Of a stretch of 64,000 nt of DNA, positions 17,170-26,130 are shown in pieces; position 1 is the stretch's first letter, and each line of letters starts with the position of its first letter. Position numbers and translations under genes: made by a program. The notes beneath the pieces are model-generated. The model saw only the letters and a list, made by a program, of their open reading frames with translations. It was not told the DNA's origin and did no database searches. The stretch comes from Variovorax sp. JS1663 (GTDB lineage: Bacteria > Pseudomonadota > Gammaproteobacteria > Burkholderiales > Burkholderiaceae_C). Location: positions 124,001 through 188,000 of the forward strand of contig NZ_LYMK01000001.1 of assembly GCF_002157355.1 (NCBI RefSeq). Direction: 5' to 3'.

Positions 17170-19608
17170 ATGCTGAACCTTGCCGAATACCGCCAGCGGC
17201 CCGCGCTGCTGGCCGACTGGCTACCCTGGGCCGGGCTGATCGCGCCCGGAGTCGTGCTGAACAAGGATGGCTCCTTCCAGCGCACTGCGCGCTTTCGGGG
17301 GCCAGACCTCGACAGCGCGACACAGGGCGAACTGATTTCCACGTCGGCGAGGCTGAACAACGCGCTGCGCCGGCTCGGTTCGGGCTGGGCGCTGTTCATC
17401 GAGGCCGAACGGCGAGCTGCTGCCGGCTACCCACACTCGGACTTCCCGGAGCCCTTGTCCTGGCTGGTCGATGAAGAACGCCGCGCCGCATTTGAGGACT
17501 CGGGCAACCACTTCGAGAGCGGCTACCACCTGACATTGGTGTACCTGCCGCCGGAGGAAGCCCGCGCTCGTGCGGCCGGAATGCTGTACGAGAACCGTCC
17601 GACCGAGGGAGTGGACTGGCGTGAGCGCCTGACCGCCTTCGTCGCGGAGACGGATCGGATTTTCGACCTGCTCGATGGCGTGATGCCGGAGATTGCGTGG
17701 CTCGATGACAGCCAGACGCTGACCTACCTGCACTCGACCATTTCCCCACGGCGATACCGCGTGGGCGTGCCGGAAGTGCCATTCCACCTCGACGCGCTGC
17801 TGGCCGACGCGCCGCTGATCGGTGGTCTGGCGCCGATGCTGGGCGACCAGCACCTGCGCGTGGCGACGGTGCGGGGCTTCCCCACCTCGACCTGGCCGGG
17901 GATTCTGGACGACCTCAACCGCCTCAGCTTTGGCTATCGCTGGTCAACCCGGTTCCTTTGCATGGACAAAGCCGATGCGGAAAGAGAGCTTTCTCGCCTG
18001 CGCCGCCAATGGTTCGCCAAGCGCAAGAACGTCATCGCGCTATTGCGCGAAACCATCTTCCAGCAGGAATCCCCGCTGGTCGATACCGACGCTAGCAACA
18101 AATCGGCCGATGCCGATGCTGCCTTGCAGGAGCTGGGCAGCGACCAGGTGGCCTTTGGCTACCTGACGGCAACCGTCATCGTCATGGACGCGGATGCCGC
18201 CGTGGCCGACGAGAAGCTGCGCATGGTGGAGCGTGTCATCCAGGGGCGCGGCTTCGTCACCATTCCCGAAACGCTTAATGCGGTGGATGCGTGGTTGTCA
18301 TCGATTCCGGGTCATGCCTACGCCAATGTCCGCCAGCCCATCGTCTCGACGCTGAACCTGGCGCATCTGGTGCCGGTGTCCGCCGTATGGGCCGGGCCAG
18401 AGAAGAACGCGCATCTCGACGGCCCGCCGCTGATCGTGACCCGCACCGAGGGCGCGACGCCGTTCCGGCTGGTCACGCACATCGGCGATGTGGGCCACAC
18501 GCTGGTGGCCGGCCCCACGGGCATGGGCAAATCGGTGCTGCTCGCCACCTTGGCGATGCAGTTCCGTCGTTATCGCGGATCGCGCGTCTTCGCCTTCGAC
18601 ATGGGGCGCTCGATGCGCGCCACCATCCTGGGCCTGGGCGGTGAGCACTACGACCTCGGGATGGATGGCGAGATCGCCTTCCAGCCCTTGGCCCGTATCG
18701 ACCGCGAGGGCTACCGCACTTGGGCGGCCGAATGGATCGAAGGCCGGCTACGGCATGAAGGCGTCGCGGTTGGCCCTGACGAGAAGGCAGCGATCTGGTC
18801 GGCGCTCGGCAGTCTCGCCGGTGCGCCCGTGGAGCAGCGCACGATGACAGGGCTTTCCGTCCTGCTGCAATCGAACGCACTGCGGCAGGCCCTCGCGCCC
18901 TATGTGCTCGGCGGCGCGCACGGCAAGCTGCTGGATGCCGACCATGACCGGCTGGGCATGGCCGACGTGCAGTGCTTCGAGATGGAGGAGCTGATGCACA
19001 GCAAGGCCGCCGTCATGGCGGTGCTGCATTACCTCTTTGCGCGCTTCGACGAACGCTTTGACGGCGCCCCCACGCTGCTGATCCTCGACGAGGCGTGGCT
19101 GTTCCTTGACGATCCGGTGTTTGCGGCGCGCATCCGCCAGTGGCTCAAGACGCTGCGCAAGAAGAACGTCAGCGTCATCTTCGCCACGCAGAGCCTCGCC
19201 GACATCAAGGATTCGAGCATCGCGCCGGCCATCATCGAGAGCTGCGCAAGCCGCATCTTCCTGCCGAACCCGCAGGCGACCGAGCCGCAGATTCGCACGA
19301 TCTACGAAGGCTTCGGCCTCAACAGCCGCCAGATCGAGATTGTCGCCACCGCGCAGCCCAAGCGCGACTACTACTACCAATCGCGTCTCGGCAATCGCCT
19401 GTTTGACCTCGACCTGGGCGCCGCGACGCTGGCCTTCGCGGGTGCTTCCACGCCGCAAGACCAGCGCGACATCGACGCGGTGCTTGCCGCTGCGCATTCC
19501 GATTCCTCTCCCTTCGCAGCCGCGTGGCTGCGCCACCGTGGCCTGCATTGGGCCGCCGACCTGCTGTCCTCGTTCCTGTCCACCCACCCCCAGGAGAACC
19601 CATCATGA
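17170..19608 (+). CDS. trbE: TrbE, conjugative transfer ATPase (VirB4 family)
   Basis: 812 residues, normal length. The N-terminal VirB4 domain is followed by the ATPase domain with Walker A VAGPTGMGKSVLL (around residue 445) and Walker B LLILDEAWLFLDDPVF, then FATQSLADIKDSSIAPAI. It energises pilin dislocation and substrate passage together with TrbB and TraG. The stop codon overlaps the trbJ ATG. Confidence 0.96.
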   Translation: MLNLAEYRQRPALLADWLPWAGLIAPGVVLNKDGSFQRTARFRGPDLDSATQGELISTSARLNNALRRLGSGWALFIEAERRAAAGYPHSDFPEPLSWLVDEERRAAFEDSGNHFESGYHLTLVYLPPEEARARAAGMLYENRPTEGVDWRERLTAFVAETDRIFDLLDGVMPEIAWLDDSQTLTYLHSTISPRRYRVGVPEVPFHLDALLADAPLIGGLAPMLGDQHLRVATVRGFPTSTWPGILDDLNRLSFGYRWSTRFLCMDKADAERELSRLRRQWFAKRKNVIALLRETIFQQESPLVDTDASNKSADADAALQELGSDQVAFGYLTATVIVMDADAAVADEKLRMVERVIQGRGFVTIPETLNAVDAWLSSIPGHAYANVRQPIVSTLNLAHLVPVSAVWAGPEKNAHLDGPPLIVTRTEGATPFRLVTHIGDVGHTLVAGPTGMGKSVLLATLAMQFRRYRGSRVFAFDMGRSMRATILGLGGEHYDLGMDGEIAFQPLARIDREGYRTWAAEWIEGRLRHEGVAVGPDEKAAIWSALGSLAGAPVEQRTMTGLSVLLQSNALRQALAPYVLGGAHGKLLDADHDRLGMADVQCFEMEELMHSKAAVMAVLHYLFARFDERFDGAPTLLILDEAWLFLDDPVFAARIRQWLKTLRKKNVSVIFATQSLADIKDSSIAPAIIESCASRIFLPNPQATEPQIRTIYEGFGLNSRQIEIVATAQPKRDYYYQSRLGNRLFDLDLGAATLAFAGASTPQDQRDIDAVLAAAHSDSSPFAAAWLRHRGLHWAADLLSSFLSTHPQENPS

Positions 19609-20333
19609 AAAAGCGTCTTCTCGCCGCCGCCGTCGCGGCCATGCTTTGCACCGCTACCGCCGTGCAGGCGCAATGGGTCGTGATCGACCCCACGAACCTC
19701 GTGCAGAACACGCTGACCGCGATCCGCACGCTGGAGCAGATCAACAACCAGATCAAGCAGCTCCAGAACGAGGCGCAGATGCTCATCAACCAGGCGCGCA
19801 ACCTGGCCAGCCTGCCGTCCAGCGTGGTGGGCCAGTTGCGCGCCAATCTGGCGACCACCCAGCGGCTGATCGCGCAAGCCAAGGGCCTGGCCTATGACGT
19901 GACGAATCTGGATCGGGAGTTCCAGCGCCTGTATCCCGAGCAATACGCCGCCACCGTGAGCGGCGACCAGATGTACCGCGATACGCAGGAACGCTGGAAG
20001 AACACGCTCAATGGTTTGCAGACCACCATGCAGATGCAGGCCCAGGCCTCACAGAACCTGAGCGACGACGAAGGCGTGCTGGCCGACCTCGTGGGCAAGA
20101 GCCAATCGGCAGTGGGTGCCTTGCAGGCGATGCAGGCCATGAACCAGCTCTTGGCCCTGCAAGCCAAGCAGTCCATCCAGACGCAGCGCCTGAGCATCAC
20201 CCAGGATCGCGCTGCGTCGCTGGAACTGGCACGGCAGGCCGCTGCTGTGGAGCGTGGCCGCGAGGTGAATCGGCGCTTCCTGGGCGAAGGCACGCCGTAC
20301 ACACCGCAGTCCGTCGATTTCTACGGCCGGTGA
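19605..20333 (+). CDS. trbJ: TrbJ, mating-pair formation protein (VirB5 family)
   Basis: 242 residues with a cleavable signal (MKKRLLAAAVAAMLCTATAVQAQ), then a coiled-coil (TLEQINNQIKQLQNEAQML) typical of VirB5/TrbJ, a periplasmic/pilus-tip protein. It ends VDFYGR like its homologues. ATG 19605 overlaps the trbE stop and is preceded by CAGGAGAAC. Confidence 0.94.
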   Translation: MKKRLLAAAVAAMLCTATAVQAQWVVIDPTNLVQNTLTAIRTLEQINNQIKQLQNEAQMLINQARNLASLPSSVVGQLRANLATTQRLIAQAKGLAYDVTNLDREFQRLYPEQYAATVSGDQMYRDTQERWKNTLNGLQTTMQMQAQASQNLSDDEGVLADLVGKSQSAVGALQAMQAMNQLLALQAKQSIQTQRLSITQDRAASLELARQAAAVERGREVNRRFLGEGTPYTPQSVDFYGR

Positions 20334-20344
20334 CGGGTGCTGTC

Positions 20345-20668
20345 ATGACCCGCGTGCCTGCTCTCTGCGGTTTCGTGCTCCTGCTGGCCGGCTGCGGCCA
20401 GCAGGAGGGGCCTTCGGTCGATGCGCTCTCGGCAGATCCGTCGCGGCTGCACTTGCTCAAGGAGCAATGCCGCGCGGGCCAGCTCGACGACGCGTCTTGC
20501 GCGCAGGTGGCCCAGGCCGATTTGCGCCGCTTTCTCTCCGGCAAGACCGGGCCAGATGAGTACCAGACGCTGGCCGATCTGCCGCCGATTCCGCCCAGCT
20601 TCGATGAACCCGCAGAGGACAGCAATGCGGTGGCCACGGCCTCGCCTGTGCAGGAGGACTCGCCATGA
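20345..20668 (+). CDS. EexN/TrbK-like lipoprotein, copy 2
   Basis: 107 residues with signal and lipobox LAGC (Cys 17). VDALSADPSRLHLLKEQC followed by ASCAQVAQADLRRFLSG repeats the pattern of the 75-residue lipoprotein at 12591. The position between trbJ and trbL is that of trbK, the entry-exclusion lipoprotein of RP4. It has a Pro/Glu-rich C-terminal tail. A GTG start overlapping the trbJ stop (20330) is the alternative. The end overlaps trbL. Confidence 0.82.
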   Translation: MTRVPALCGFVLLLAGCGQQEGPSVDALSADPSRLHLLKEQCRAGQLDDASCAQVAQADLRRFLSGKTGPDEYQTLADLPPIPPSFDEPAEDSNAVATASPVQEDSP

Positions 20669-22008
20669 ATGACATTTCGGTCATCGACCATTTTCTCGAT
20701 GTCTTTTCGCGCTACATCGACTCGGGCTTCGGCCTGCTGCACGGCGAGGTCGCATTCCTCACGGCCACGCTGATCGTCATCGACATGACGCTCGCCGGGC
20801 TGTTCTGGGCGATGGGGCACGCGACCGGCCAGGGCGAGGACGTGATTGCCAAGCTGATCCGCAAGGTGCTGTACGTCGGTGCCTTCGCCTACATCATCGG
20901 CAACTTCAACATGCTGGCCGGTGTCCTGTTCCGCTCCTTCGCGGGTCTTGGCCTGACAGCCAGCGGCTCGACCTTGAGCATGGGCAACTTCTTGCAACCA
21001 GGTCGATTGGCCAAGGCCGGCATCGACACAGCGGCGCCGATCCTCGACCAGATCAGGGAGATGGCGGGCTTCCCCGAGGTGTTCATCCACATCGCGCCCA
21101 TCGTCGTGCTGTTCCTCGCGTGGCTGGTGGTTATCGTTAGCTTCTTCGTGCTGGCGGTGCAGCTCTTCGTCACCCTGATCGAGTTCAAACTGACCACGCT
21201 GGCGGGCTTCGTGCTGGTGCCGTTTGCCCTCTGGAACAAGACAGCGTTTATGGCCGAGAAGGTGCTGGGCAACGTGGTGTCCTCGGGCATCAAGGTGCTG
21301 GTGCTCGCCGTCATCGTGGGTATCGGCTCGGGGCTATTCGCCGAATTCAGGATACCGCCCGGTTCCGAGCCGTCCATCGACCAGGCGCTGGTCATCATGC
21401 TGGCCTCGTTGTCCCTGCTGGCCCTGGGCATCTTTGGGCCGGGCATTGCGACAGGCTTGGTGTCCGGTGGGCCACAGCTCGGCGCGGGCGCGATGGCCGG
21501 TGCTGCCATCGGCGCAGCCGGAACCGCCGTGGCGGTCGGTGCCGCGGCTACCGGCGTCGGAAGCGCAGTGGCGGCCGGGGCACGCATGGCACCCGCCGCC
21601 GCCCGCTCGATGGCATCGACCGCCAGCAGCGCCAAGTCGGCGTACCAGGCGGGCTCCACTTCGGCCGGTGGCGGCCTGAAGGGTGCCGCCGCCGGCGTGG
21701 GCAATGTTGCCAAGACCGGCGCGCAGGCGGCCGGGCAGAAAGTCGCCGATGGGGCGCGGTCGATGAAGGAGCGCATGGCGGCGGCCTTTCGGCCCGATGA
21801 CGCCGGATCGGCGTCGGGGGGCGGCGCCGCACAGGCCGCAAGCGAGGCTCCCGCCACAGCCCCATCCACCGAGCAACCCGCCTGGGCCAAGCGCCTGCAC
21901 CGCAGGCAGCAACTCACCCATGCCGCGACGACCGCCGCCCACACGCTGCGCGGCGGCGACGGCGGCAGCTCCAGCCAGGGGCCAAGCCTGCGTGATTCCG
22001 ATTCCTGA
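20665..22008 (+). CDS. trbL: TrbL (VirB6 family), polytopic pore protein
   Basis: 447 residues. Five to seven membrane segments lie in the first 290 residues (for example FLTATLIVIDMTLAGLFWAM, VVLFLAWLVVIVSFFVLAV, LVLAVIVGIGSGLFAEF). An Ala/Gly-rich stretch rich in AxGAA repeats and a polar tail of about 100 residues follow. This is the usual TrbL build, an inner-membrane channel component that contacts DNA during transfer. The start overlaps the preceding stop. Confidence 0.94.
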   Translation: MNDISVIDHFLDVFSRYIDSGFGLLHGEVAFLTATLIVIDMTLAGLFWAMGHATGQGEDVIAKLIRKVLYVGAFAYIIGNFNMLAGVLFRSFAGLGLTASGSTLSMGNFLQPGRLAKAGIDTAAPILDQIREMAGFPEVFIHIAPIVVLFLAWLVVIVSFFVLAVQLFVTLIEFKLTTLAGFVLVPFALWNKTAFMAEKVLGNVVSSGIKVLVLAVIVGIGSGLFAEFRIPPGSEPSIDQALVIMLASLSLLALGIFGPGIATGLVSGGPQLGAGAMAGAAIGAAGTAVAVGAAATGVGSAVAAGARMAPAAARSMASTASSAKSAYQAGSTSAGGGLKGAAAGVGNVAKTGAQAAGQKVADGARSMKERMAAAFRPDDAGSASGGGAAQAASEAPATAPSTEQPAWAKRLHRRQQLTHAATTAAHTLRGGDGGSSSQGPSLRDSDS

Positions 22009-22026
22009 TCTTGAAGGAGAACTTCC

Positions 22027-22731
22027 ATGCGATTCAAAAGACCGCAGGTGCGCTATGCCAACACACCGCAGCCTGCTACCCCGTACCAATCCGCTGCCCA
22101 GGCCTGGGACGAGCGCATCGGCTCGGCCCGCGCACAGGCGAAGAACTGGCGGCTCATGGCCTTCGGCTGCCTCACTTTGGCCGTACTGATGGCCGGTGGC
22201 CTGGTCTGGCGTTCCGCGCAGTCCATCGTCACCCCCTACGTCATCGAGGTGGACAACTCGGGTCAGGTGCGCGCTGTCGGCGAAGCGGCCACGCCGTACC
22301 GGCCCAGCGATGCGCAGATTGCTTACCACCTCGGCCGCTTCATCGGTCTGGTGCGCTCGCTGTCCATCGACCCCATCGTGGTGCGGCAGAACTGGCTCGA
22401 TGCCTATGACTACACGACCGACAAGGGCGCCGTGGTGCTCAACGAGTACGCCCGCGTGAACGATCCGTTCGCGCGCATTGGCAAGGAGTCGGTGACGGTG
22501 CAGGTCAGCAGCGTGACTCGCGCGAGCGATACGTCGTTCAACGTGCGCTGGACGGAGACCCGTTTCGTCAACGGTGCGCTGGACCGCACCGAACGCTGGA
22601 ACGCTGTCGTGTCCATCGTGCAGCAGACGCCGCGCACCGAGCAGCGTGTGCGCAAGAACCCCCTGGGCATCTACGTCAACGGGCTGTCGTGGAGCCGCGA
22701 ACTGGAAGCTAACGAAGGAGCAAAACCATGA
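22027..22731 (+). CDS. trbF: TrbF (VirB8 family)
   Basis: 234 residues: short cytoplasmic N-terminus, one membrane span (LMAFGCLTLAVLMAGGLVW, about 45-63), periplasmic VirB8 domain with YVIEVDNSGQVRAVGEA and the conserved KNPLGIYVNGLSWSREL end. It scaffolds the inner-membrane complex. AAGGAGAAC precedes the ATG by seven bases; the end overlaps trbG. Confidence 0.95.
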   Translation: MRFKRPQVRYANTPQPATPYQSAAQAWDERIGSARAQAKNWRLMAFGCLTLAVLMAGGLVWRSAQSIVTPYVIEVDNSGQVRAVGEAATPYRPSDAQIAYHLGRFIGLVRSLSIDPIVVRQNWLDAYDYTTDKGAVVLNEYARVNDPFARIGKESVTVQVSSVTRASDTSFNVRWTETRFVNGALDRTERWNAVVSIVQQTPRTEQRVRKNPLGIYVNGLSWSRELEANEGAKP

Positions 22732-23720
22732 ATGATCTTTTCCGTAAATCCGTCTTGCCGATCATGCTGCTTGCCCTCGCGGGCTGCGCCACGCAGGGCA
22801 AGCCGCCGCCGTCCATTTCGCTCGACGAGCCGGTACAGGCGCAGCCGCTACCGGAGCCGCCTGCGCCGGTGGAGGTGGTGGCCATGCCGCAAGTGCTGCC
22901 GATGCCGGCTCAGATGAAGCCTGTGCCGGATGCCAAGCCCGCAGCAGAACCTGCCGATGAAACCGTGCGTGTGTCCCGCGCCAACGCCGAGGCGCGTATC
23001 GCGCCCACGCGCGAGGGGTACGTCAACGCGATTCAGGTGTGGCCTTTCACCGATGGCGCGCTGTATCAGGTCTATGCGGCCGTGGGTCGCGTGACGGTGA
23101 TCGCGCTCCAGCCCGGTGAGGAACTGGTAACGGTGGCCGCCGGCGATACCGTGCGCTGGATCGTGGGCGATACATCGAGCGGCAGCGGCGATGCGCTGCG
23201 CGTCAATGTGATGGTCAAGCCGATCCGCTCGGGCCTCAAGACCAATCTGGTCATCACGACCAGCCGGCGCACGTACCTGATTGAACTGACTTCGACTGAG
23301 AAGACGTGGATGGCGTCGGTGTCCTGGGAGTATCCGAAGGACAAGATGCTGGCCTTGCAGCGCCAGGCGCAGGCGGCCAGCGCCGCCGCGCCGGTCGATG
23401 CTGGCCTGTCGCTGGAGAAGATCCGCTTTCGCTATGCGGTCAGTGGCAGCAATCCGCCGTGGAAGCCGCTGCGCGCTTTCGACGATGGCGAGAAGGTCTA
23501 CATCCAGTTCCCGCCGGGCATCGCGCAGGGCGAGCTGCCGCCGCTGTTCGTGATCGGCGCGCAGGGCGATGGGCAACTGGTGAACTACCGATTCCGTGCG
23601 CCGTACTACATCGTGGATCGCCTGTTCGGTGCGGCCGAACTGCGCCTGGGCGGAGACAAGGGCGATGTGGTGCGGATCGAGCGCACCGATGGCGTTTCCG
23701 GTGGCACGCGGAGGAACTGA
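22728..23720 (+). CDS. trbG: TrbG (VirB9 family)
   Basis: 330 residues. Lipoprotein-like signal with LAGC (Cys 22), a Pro-rich linker, then the VirB9/CagX domain (GYVNAIQVWPFTDGALYQVYA; RTYLIELTSTEKTWMASVSWEYP; PPYYIVDRLFGAAELRLG-like end). It forms the outer-membrane core complex with TrbI. ATGA overlap with trbF. Confidence 0.95.
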   Translation: MNDLFRKSVLPIMLLALAGCATQGKPPPSISLDEPVQAQPLPEPPAPVEVVAMPQVLPMPAQMKPVPDAKPAAEPADETVRVSRANAEARIAPTREGYVNAIQVWPFTDGALYQVYAAVGRVTVIALQPGEELVTVAAGDTVRWIVGDTSSGSGDALRVNVMVKPIRSGLKTNLVITTSRRTYLIELTSTEKTWMASVSWEYPKDKMLALQRQAQAASAAAPVDAGLSLEKIRFRYAVSGSNPPWKPLRAFDDGEKVYIQFPPGIAQGELPPLFVIGAQGDGQLVNYRFRAPYYIVDRLFGAAELRLGGDKGDVVRIERTDGVSGGTRRN

Positions 23721-23722
23721 CC

Positions 23723-24985
23723 ATGAGCCAGGACGACACTCGCGATCTTGGCACGCCACAGGCGGGCAAGGTCGCGCCCGAGGCGGTGGCGCTGCGCGCC
23801 CAGCCGCGCCCGGTCACACGTCTGAATCGGCGCACCTTGGCCATGCTCACGGGCGGCCTGTCGGTCGCCGTGCTAGGGGCCACGATCTGGTCATTGCAGC
23901 CACATCGGCGCGGCGCAGGCGAGCAGACCGAGCTTTACAACGTGGATCGAGTCTCGAAGTCCGAGGGGCTGGATGGCCTGCCTTCGGATTACTCCAAGCT
24001 GCCGAAGGTGCCGGAGCTGGGGCCGCCGCTGCCGGGCGATCTCGGCCCTGCCATCGTGAAGGCGCAGCAGCCGGTGACACCCACGTATGCGCCACCGGGC
24101 CACGACCCGGAGGACGCTCGGCGCAAGGAAGCCGAAGCGGCAGCGGCTTCCTCGGTGTTCTTCCGTTCTGGTACGCCCGGCAAGACCGCAGCGCCAGCGA
24201 ATGCGCAAGCGGCTGGCCCGGCATCGACCTTGGCGGGCTTCGACCCGCTGGCCGCTGGGCCGGCCTCGACGGCTGCCCTGCCTGCCGACCCGACCGCCGT
24301 GCAGAACCGGCAAGACCAGAAAGAGGCTTTCCTGAAAGGCGGTTCTACGGAAACCCGCAATTCCGGCAATCTGCAAATGCCGACCTCGCCGTACCAGGTG
24401 ATGGCCGGGACGGTGATCGCCGGGGCGCTGGTGACAGGCATCAAGTCTGACCTGCCGGGCGACGTGATTGGCACGGTGACGGAGTCGGTCTACGACTCGG
24501 CCACCGGCAAGTTTCTGTTGATCCCTCAGGGCTCGCGCCTCATGGGCAAGTACAACAGCCAGGTGAGCTATGGGCAGAGCCGCGTGCAGTTGGTGTGGAA
24601 CCGCATCATCTTGCCGGACACGTCTTCGCTGAAGCTCGACAACCTCGCGGGCACCGACCCGGCCGGCTACTCCGGCCTGGAGGATGGCGTCGATTGGCAC
24701 TGGGATCGCGTCTTTGCCGGTGCGGCGCTGACGACACTGCTGGGCGTGGGCGCGGAGCTGGCCGCGCCGGAGAACCGGCAGAACGGCAACCGCATCGTGA
24801 TTGCCGGGCGCGACAGCGCGCAGGACAGCATCAATCAGGTCGGCCAGGAGATGACCCGGCGCAACATGAACATTCAGCCGACCTTGACGGGGCGGCCGGG
24901 CCTGCCGGTGCGGATCATCGTCAACCGTGACCTGATGCTGCGACCGTACCAGCCGCTTTTCGTCCAGAGAGGAGCGGCGAAATGA
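23723..24985 (+). CDS. trbI: TrbI (VirB10 family)
   Basis: 420 residues. ATG 23723 is two bases after the trbG stop and preceded by GGAGGAACTGACC. Membrane span near residues 38-55 (LAMLTGGLSVAVLGATIW), Pro/Ala-rich periplasmic linker, then the VirB10 beta-barrel domain: VMAGTVIAGALVTGIKSDLPG, LLIPQGSRLMGKYNSQVSYGQ, RPGLPVRIIVNRDLMLRPY. It couples inner- and outer-membrane parts. The stop overlaps the next start. Confidence 0.96.
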   Translation: MSQDDTRDLGTPQAGKVAPEAVALRAQPRPVTRLNRRTLAMLTGGLSVAVLGATIWSLQPHRRGAGEQTELYNVDRVSKSEGLDGLPSDYSKLPKVPELGPPLPGDLGPAIVKAQQPVTPTYAPPGHDPEDARRKEAEAAAASSVFFRSGTPGKTAAPANAQAAGPASTLAGFDPLAAGPASTAALPADPTAVQNRQDQKEAFLKGGSTETRNSGNLQMPTSPYQVMAGTVIAGALVTGIKSDLPGDVIGTVTESVYDSATGKFLLIPQGSRLMGKYNSQVSYGQSRVQLVWNRIILPDTSSLKLDNLAGTDPAGYSGLEDGVDWHWDRVFAGAALTTLLGVGAELAAPENRQNGNRIVIAGRDSAQDSINQVGQEMTRRNMNIQPTLTGRPGLPVRIIVNRDLMLRPYQPLFVQRGAAK

Positions 24986-25215
24986 ACACCTCCAAGAAAT
25001 TGCGGCTTGGGCCGCTACCCAAGACCGAGAGCACGAAGCTCACGTTTTTGTGCCCGGTCAGCCTAAAAGCTGATCTCGACCGCTATGCCGTGGCGCACTC
25101 GCAGGCGTATGGCGAGGCAGTCGATGCCACTACGTTGATTCCTCTTATGCTGGAGGCGTTCATGGCCGGCGACCGGGGATTCAGGAAGGGTGGCGGGAGC
25201 AAGGCCATACCCTGA
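24982..25215 (+). CDS. DUF2274 family protein
   Basis: 77 residues. It opens with MNTSKKLRLGPLPKTEST and carries an RHH-like stretch (KLTFLCPVSLKADLDRYAVAHSQAYGE). DUF2274 genes regularly close the trb operon of Tn4371-type ICEs; function unknown, possibly DNA binding. It overlaps trbI by ATGA and is followed by the operon terminator. Confidence 0.85.
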   Translation: MNTSKKLRLGPLPKTESTKLTFLCPVSLKADLDRYAVAHSQAYGEAVDATTLIPLMLEAFMAGDRGFRKGGGSKAIP

Positions 25216-25259
25216 AGTAGGGTTGACGATGTGGACGCATCCGCTACCCCTTCACGATG

Positions 25260-25291
25260 AAAGCGCAGTCCACTGACTGCGCTTTCGCTTT
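25260..25291 (+). terminator. Intrinsic terminator of the trb operon
   Basis: Perfect 11-bp stem AAAGCGCAGTC / GACTGCGCTTT with loop CACT, followed by CGCTTTTG, 45 bases after the DUF2274 stop. It separates ICE transcription from the chromosome. Confidence 0.85.
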
Positions 25292-25495
25292 TGACGGGGC
25301 TTGCGGCAGGGCGAGACTATGATGGTGCGATCTTGCCCGCCGCGGCGCCCCCACGCTTACCGCCGCGAAGCGCCTATGCAGCACCTAGCTCGAAAAGCAG
25401 CAAGAGCACTCAGCGGCTGAAATCTAGCCTAACCTATTGCCCTGTAAGAGCTTTTTCCCCACTGCATGTCTGAATGAAGGACTTGACAGCGGACA
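25292..25495. other. Non-coding ICE right margin
   Basis: About 200 bases between terminator and att octamer, lower in GC than the flanks. No ORF, RNA or repeat is recognised. In such elements this margin would hold integrase arm-binding sites; none can be named by eye. Confidence 0.4.
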
Positions 25496-25503
25496 TTTTT
25501 CAT
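25496..25503 (+). other. Probable attR core of the ICE (TTTTTCAT)
   Basis: The octamer is identical to the attachment core reported for Tn4371-family ICEs. It lies precisely between the transfer module and the first chromosomal gene, at a visible change in composition (AT-rich to very GC-rich). An eight-base match could occur by chance; position is what gives it weight. The left copy is outside the window. Confidence 0.72.
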
Positions 25504-25527
25504 GGCCGGCCGCGGCCGGAGTACCCG

Positions 25528-26049
25528 ATGACCACACGCACCTTCCTGCCTCGAAGCGCCGCCGCAGCCTGCCTCCTGCTGGCAGGGGCGGCGTGGGCGC
25601 TGGACTACCCGGCGCGCAAGCCCGGCCTCTGGGAAATGACGATCCAGGGCGACAGCGGCGCCAAGATGCCCGTCATGTCCACCCAGCAATGCATCGACGC
25701 CGCCACCGACAAGGCGATGCGCGAGATGGGCGACGGCGCGCAGCAGCAGACCTGCTCGAAGCAGGACATGCGCAACGAGGGCGGCCGCATCGTGATCGAG
25801 TCCGTCTGCAGGATCGGCACCAGCACGGCCACCACGCGCGCCGTGGTGACCGGCGACTTCAGCACCGGCTACCGCATGGAAAGCCGCTCCGCCTACAGTC
25901 CGCCGATGATGGGTCGCAGCGAGGGCACCGCGGTCATCGAGGCCAAGTGGGTCGGCCCCTGCAAGGCGGGCCAGAAACCGGGCGACATGGTCCTGCCGAA
26001 CGGCATGAAGATGAACCTGCTCGACATGCCCGCCGCGCGCGGCAAGTAG
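25528..26049 (+). CDS. DUF3617 domain periplasmic protein
   Basis: 173 residues. ATG 25528 is chosen because a signal peptide follows immediately (MTTRTFLPRSAAAACLLLAG, cut near AWA); an in-frame upstream start would cross the att core. YPARKPGLWEMTIQG is the DUF3617 opening, and Cys pairs (QQCID, QTCSKQ, ESVCRI, GPCKAG) are conserved. Function unknown. First chromosomal gene right of the ICE; its native upstream region now begins within 25 bases of the att core. Confidence 0.85.
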   Translation: MTTRTFLPRSAAAACLLLAGAAWALDYPARKPGLWEMTIQGDSGAKMPVMSTQQCIDAATDKAMREMGDGAQQQTCSKQDMRNEGGRIVIESVCRIGTSTATTRAVVTGDFSTGYRMESRSAYSPPMMGRSEGTAVIEAKWVGPCKAGQKPGDMVLPNGMKMNLLDMPAARGK

Positions 26050-26130
26050 GCCGGCGCGCGCGCATCACGGCGGACTGAGCCGCGGGCCTACAGCAGGGCA
26101 GGAGGAGGTGGGGCTAGCATCAGCTGGCCC

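Larger units (their letters stand above)
1..25503. mobile_element. Right part of a Tn4371-family ICE (cargo plus conjugation module)
   Basis: Gene order LysR, traG, CopG-like, trbBCDEJLFGI, DUF2274 is the transfer module of Tn4371-family ICEs. It ends in a strong terminator, and 280 bases past the last gene lies TTTTTCAT (25496-25503), the octamer reported as the attachment core of that family. Beyond it begin ordinary chromosomal genes. In this family accessory genes often sit next to the transfer region, so the acyl-CoA genes at 1-11633 are inferred to be cargo. Integrase, relaxase and the left att copy are not in the window, so membership rests on the module and the octamer only. Confidence 0.78.
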
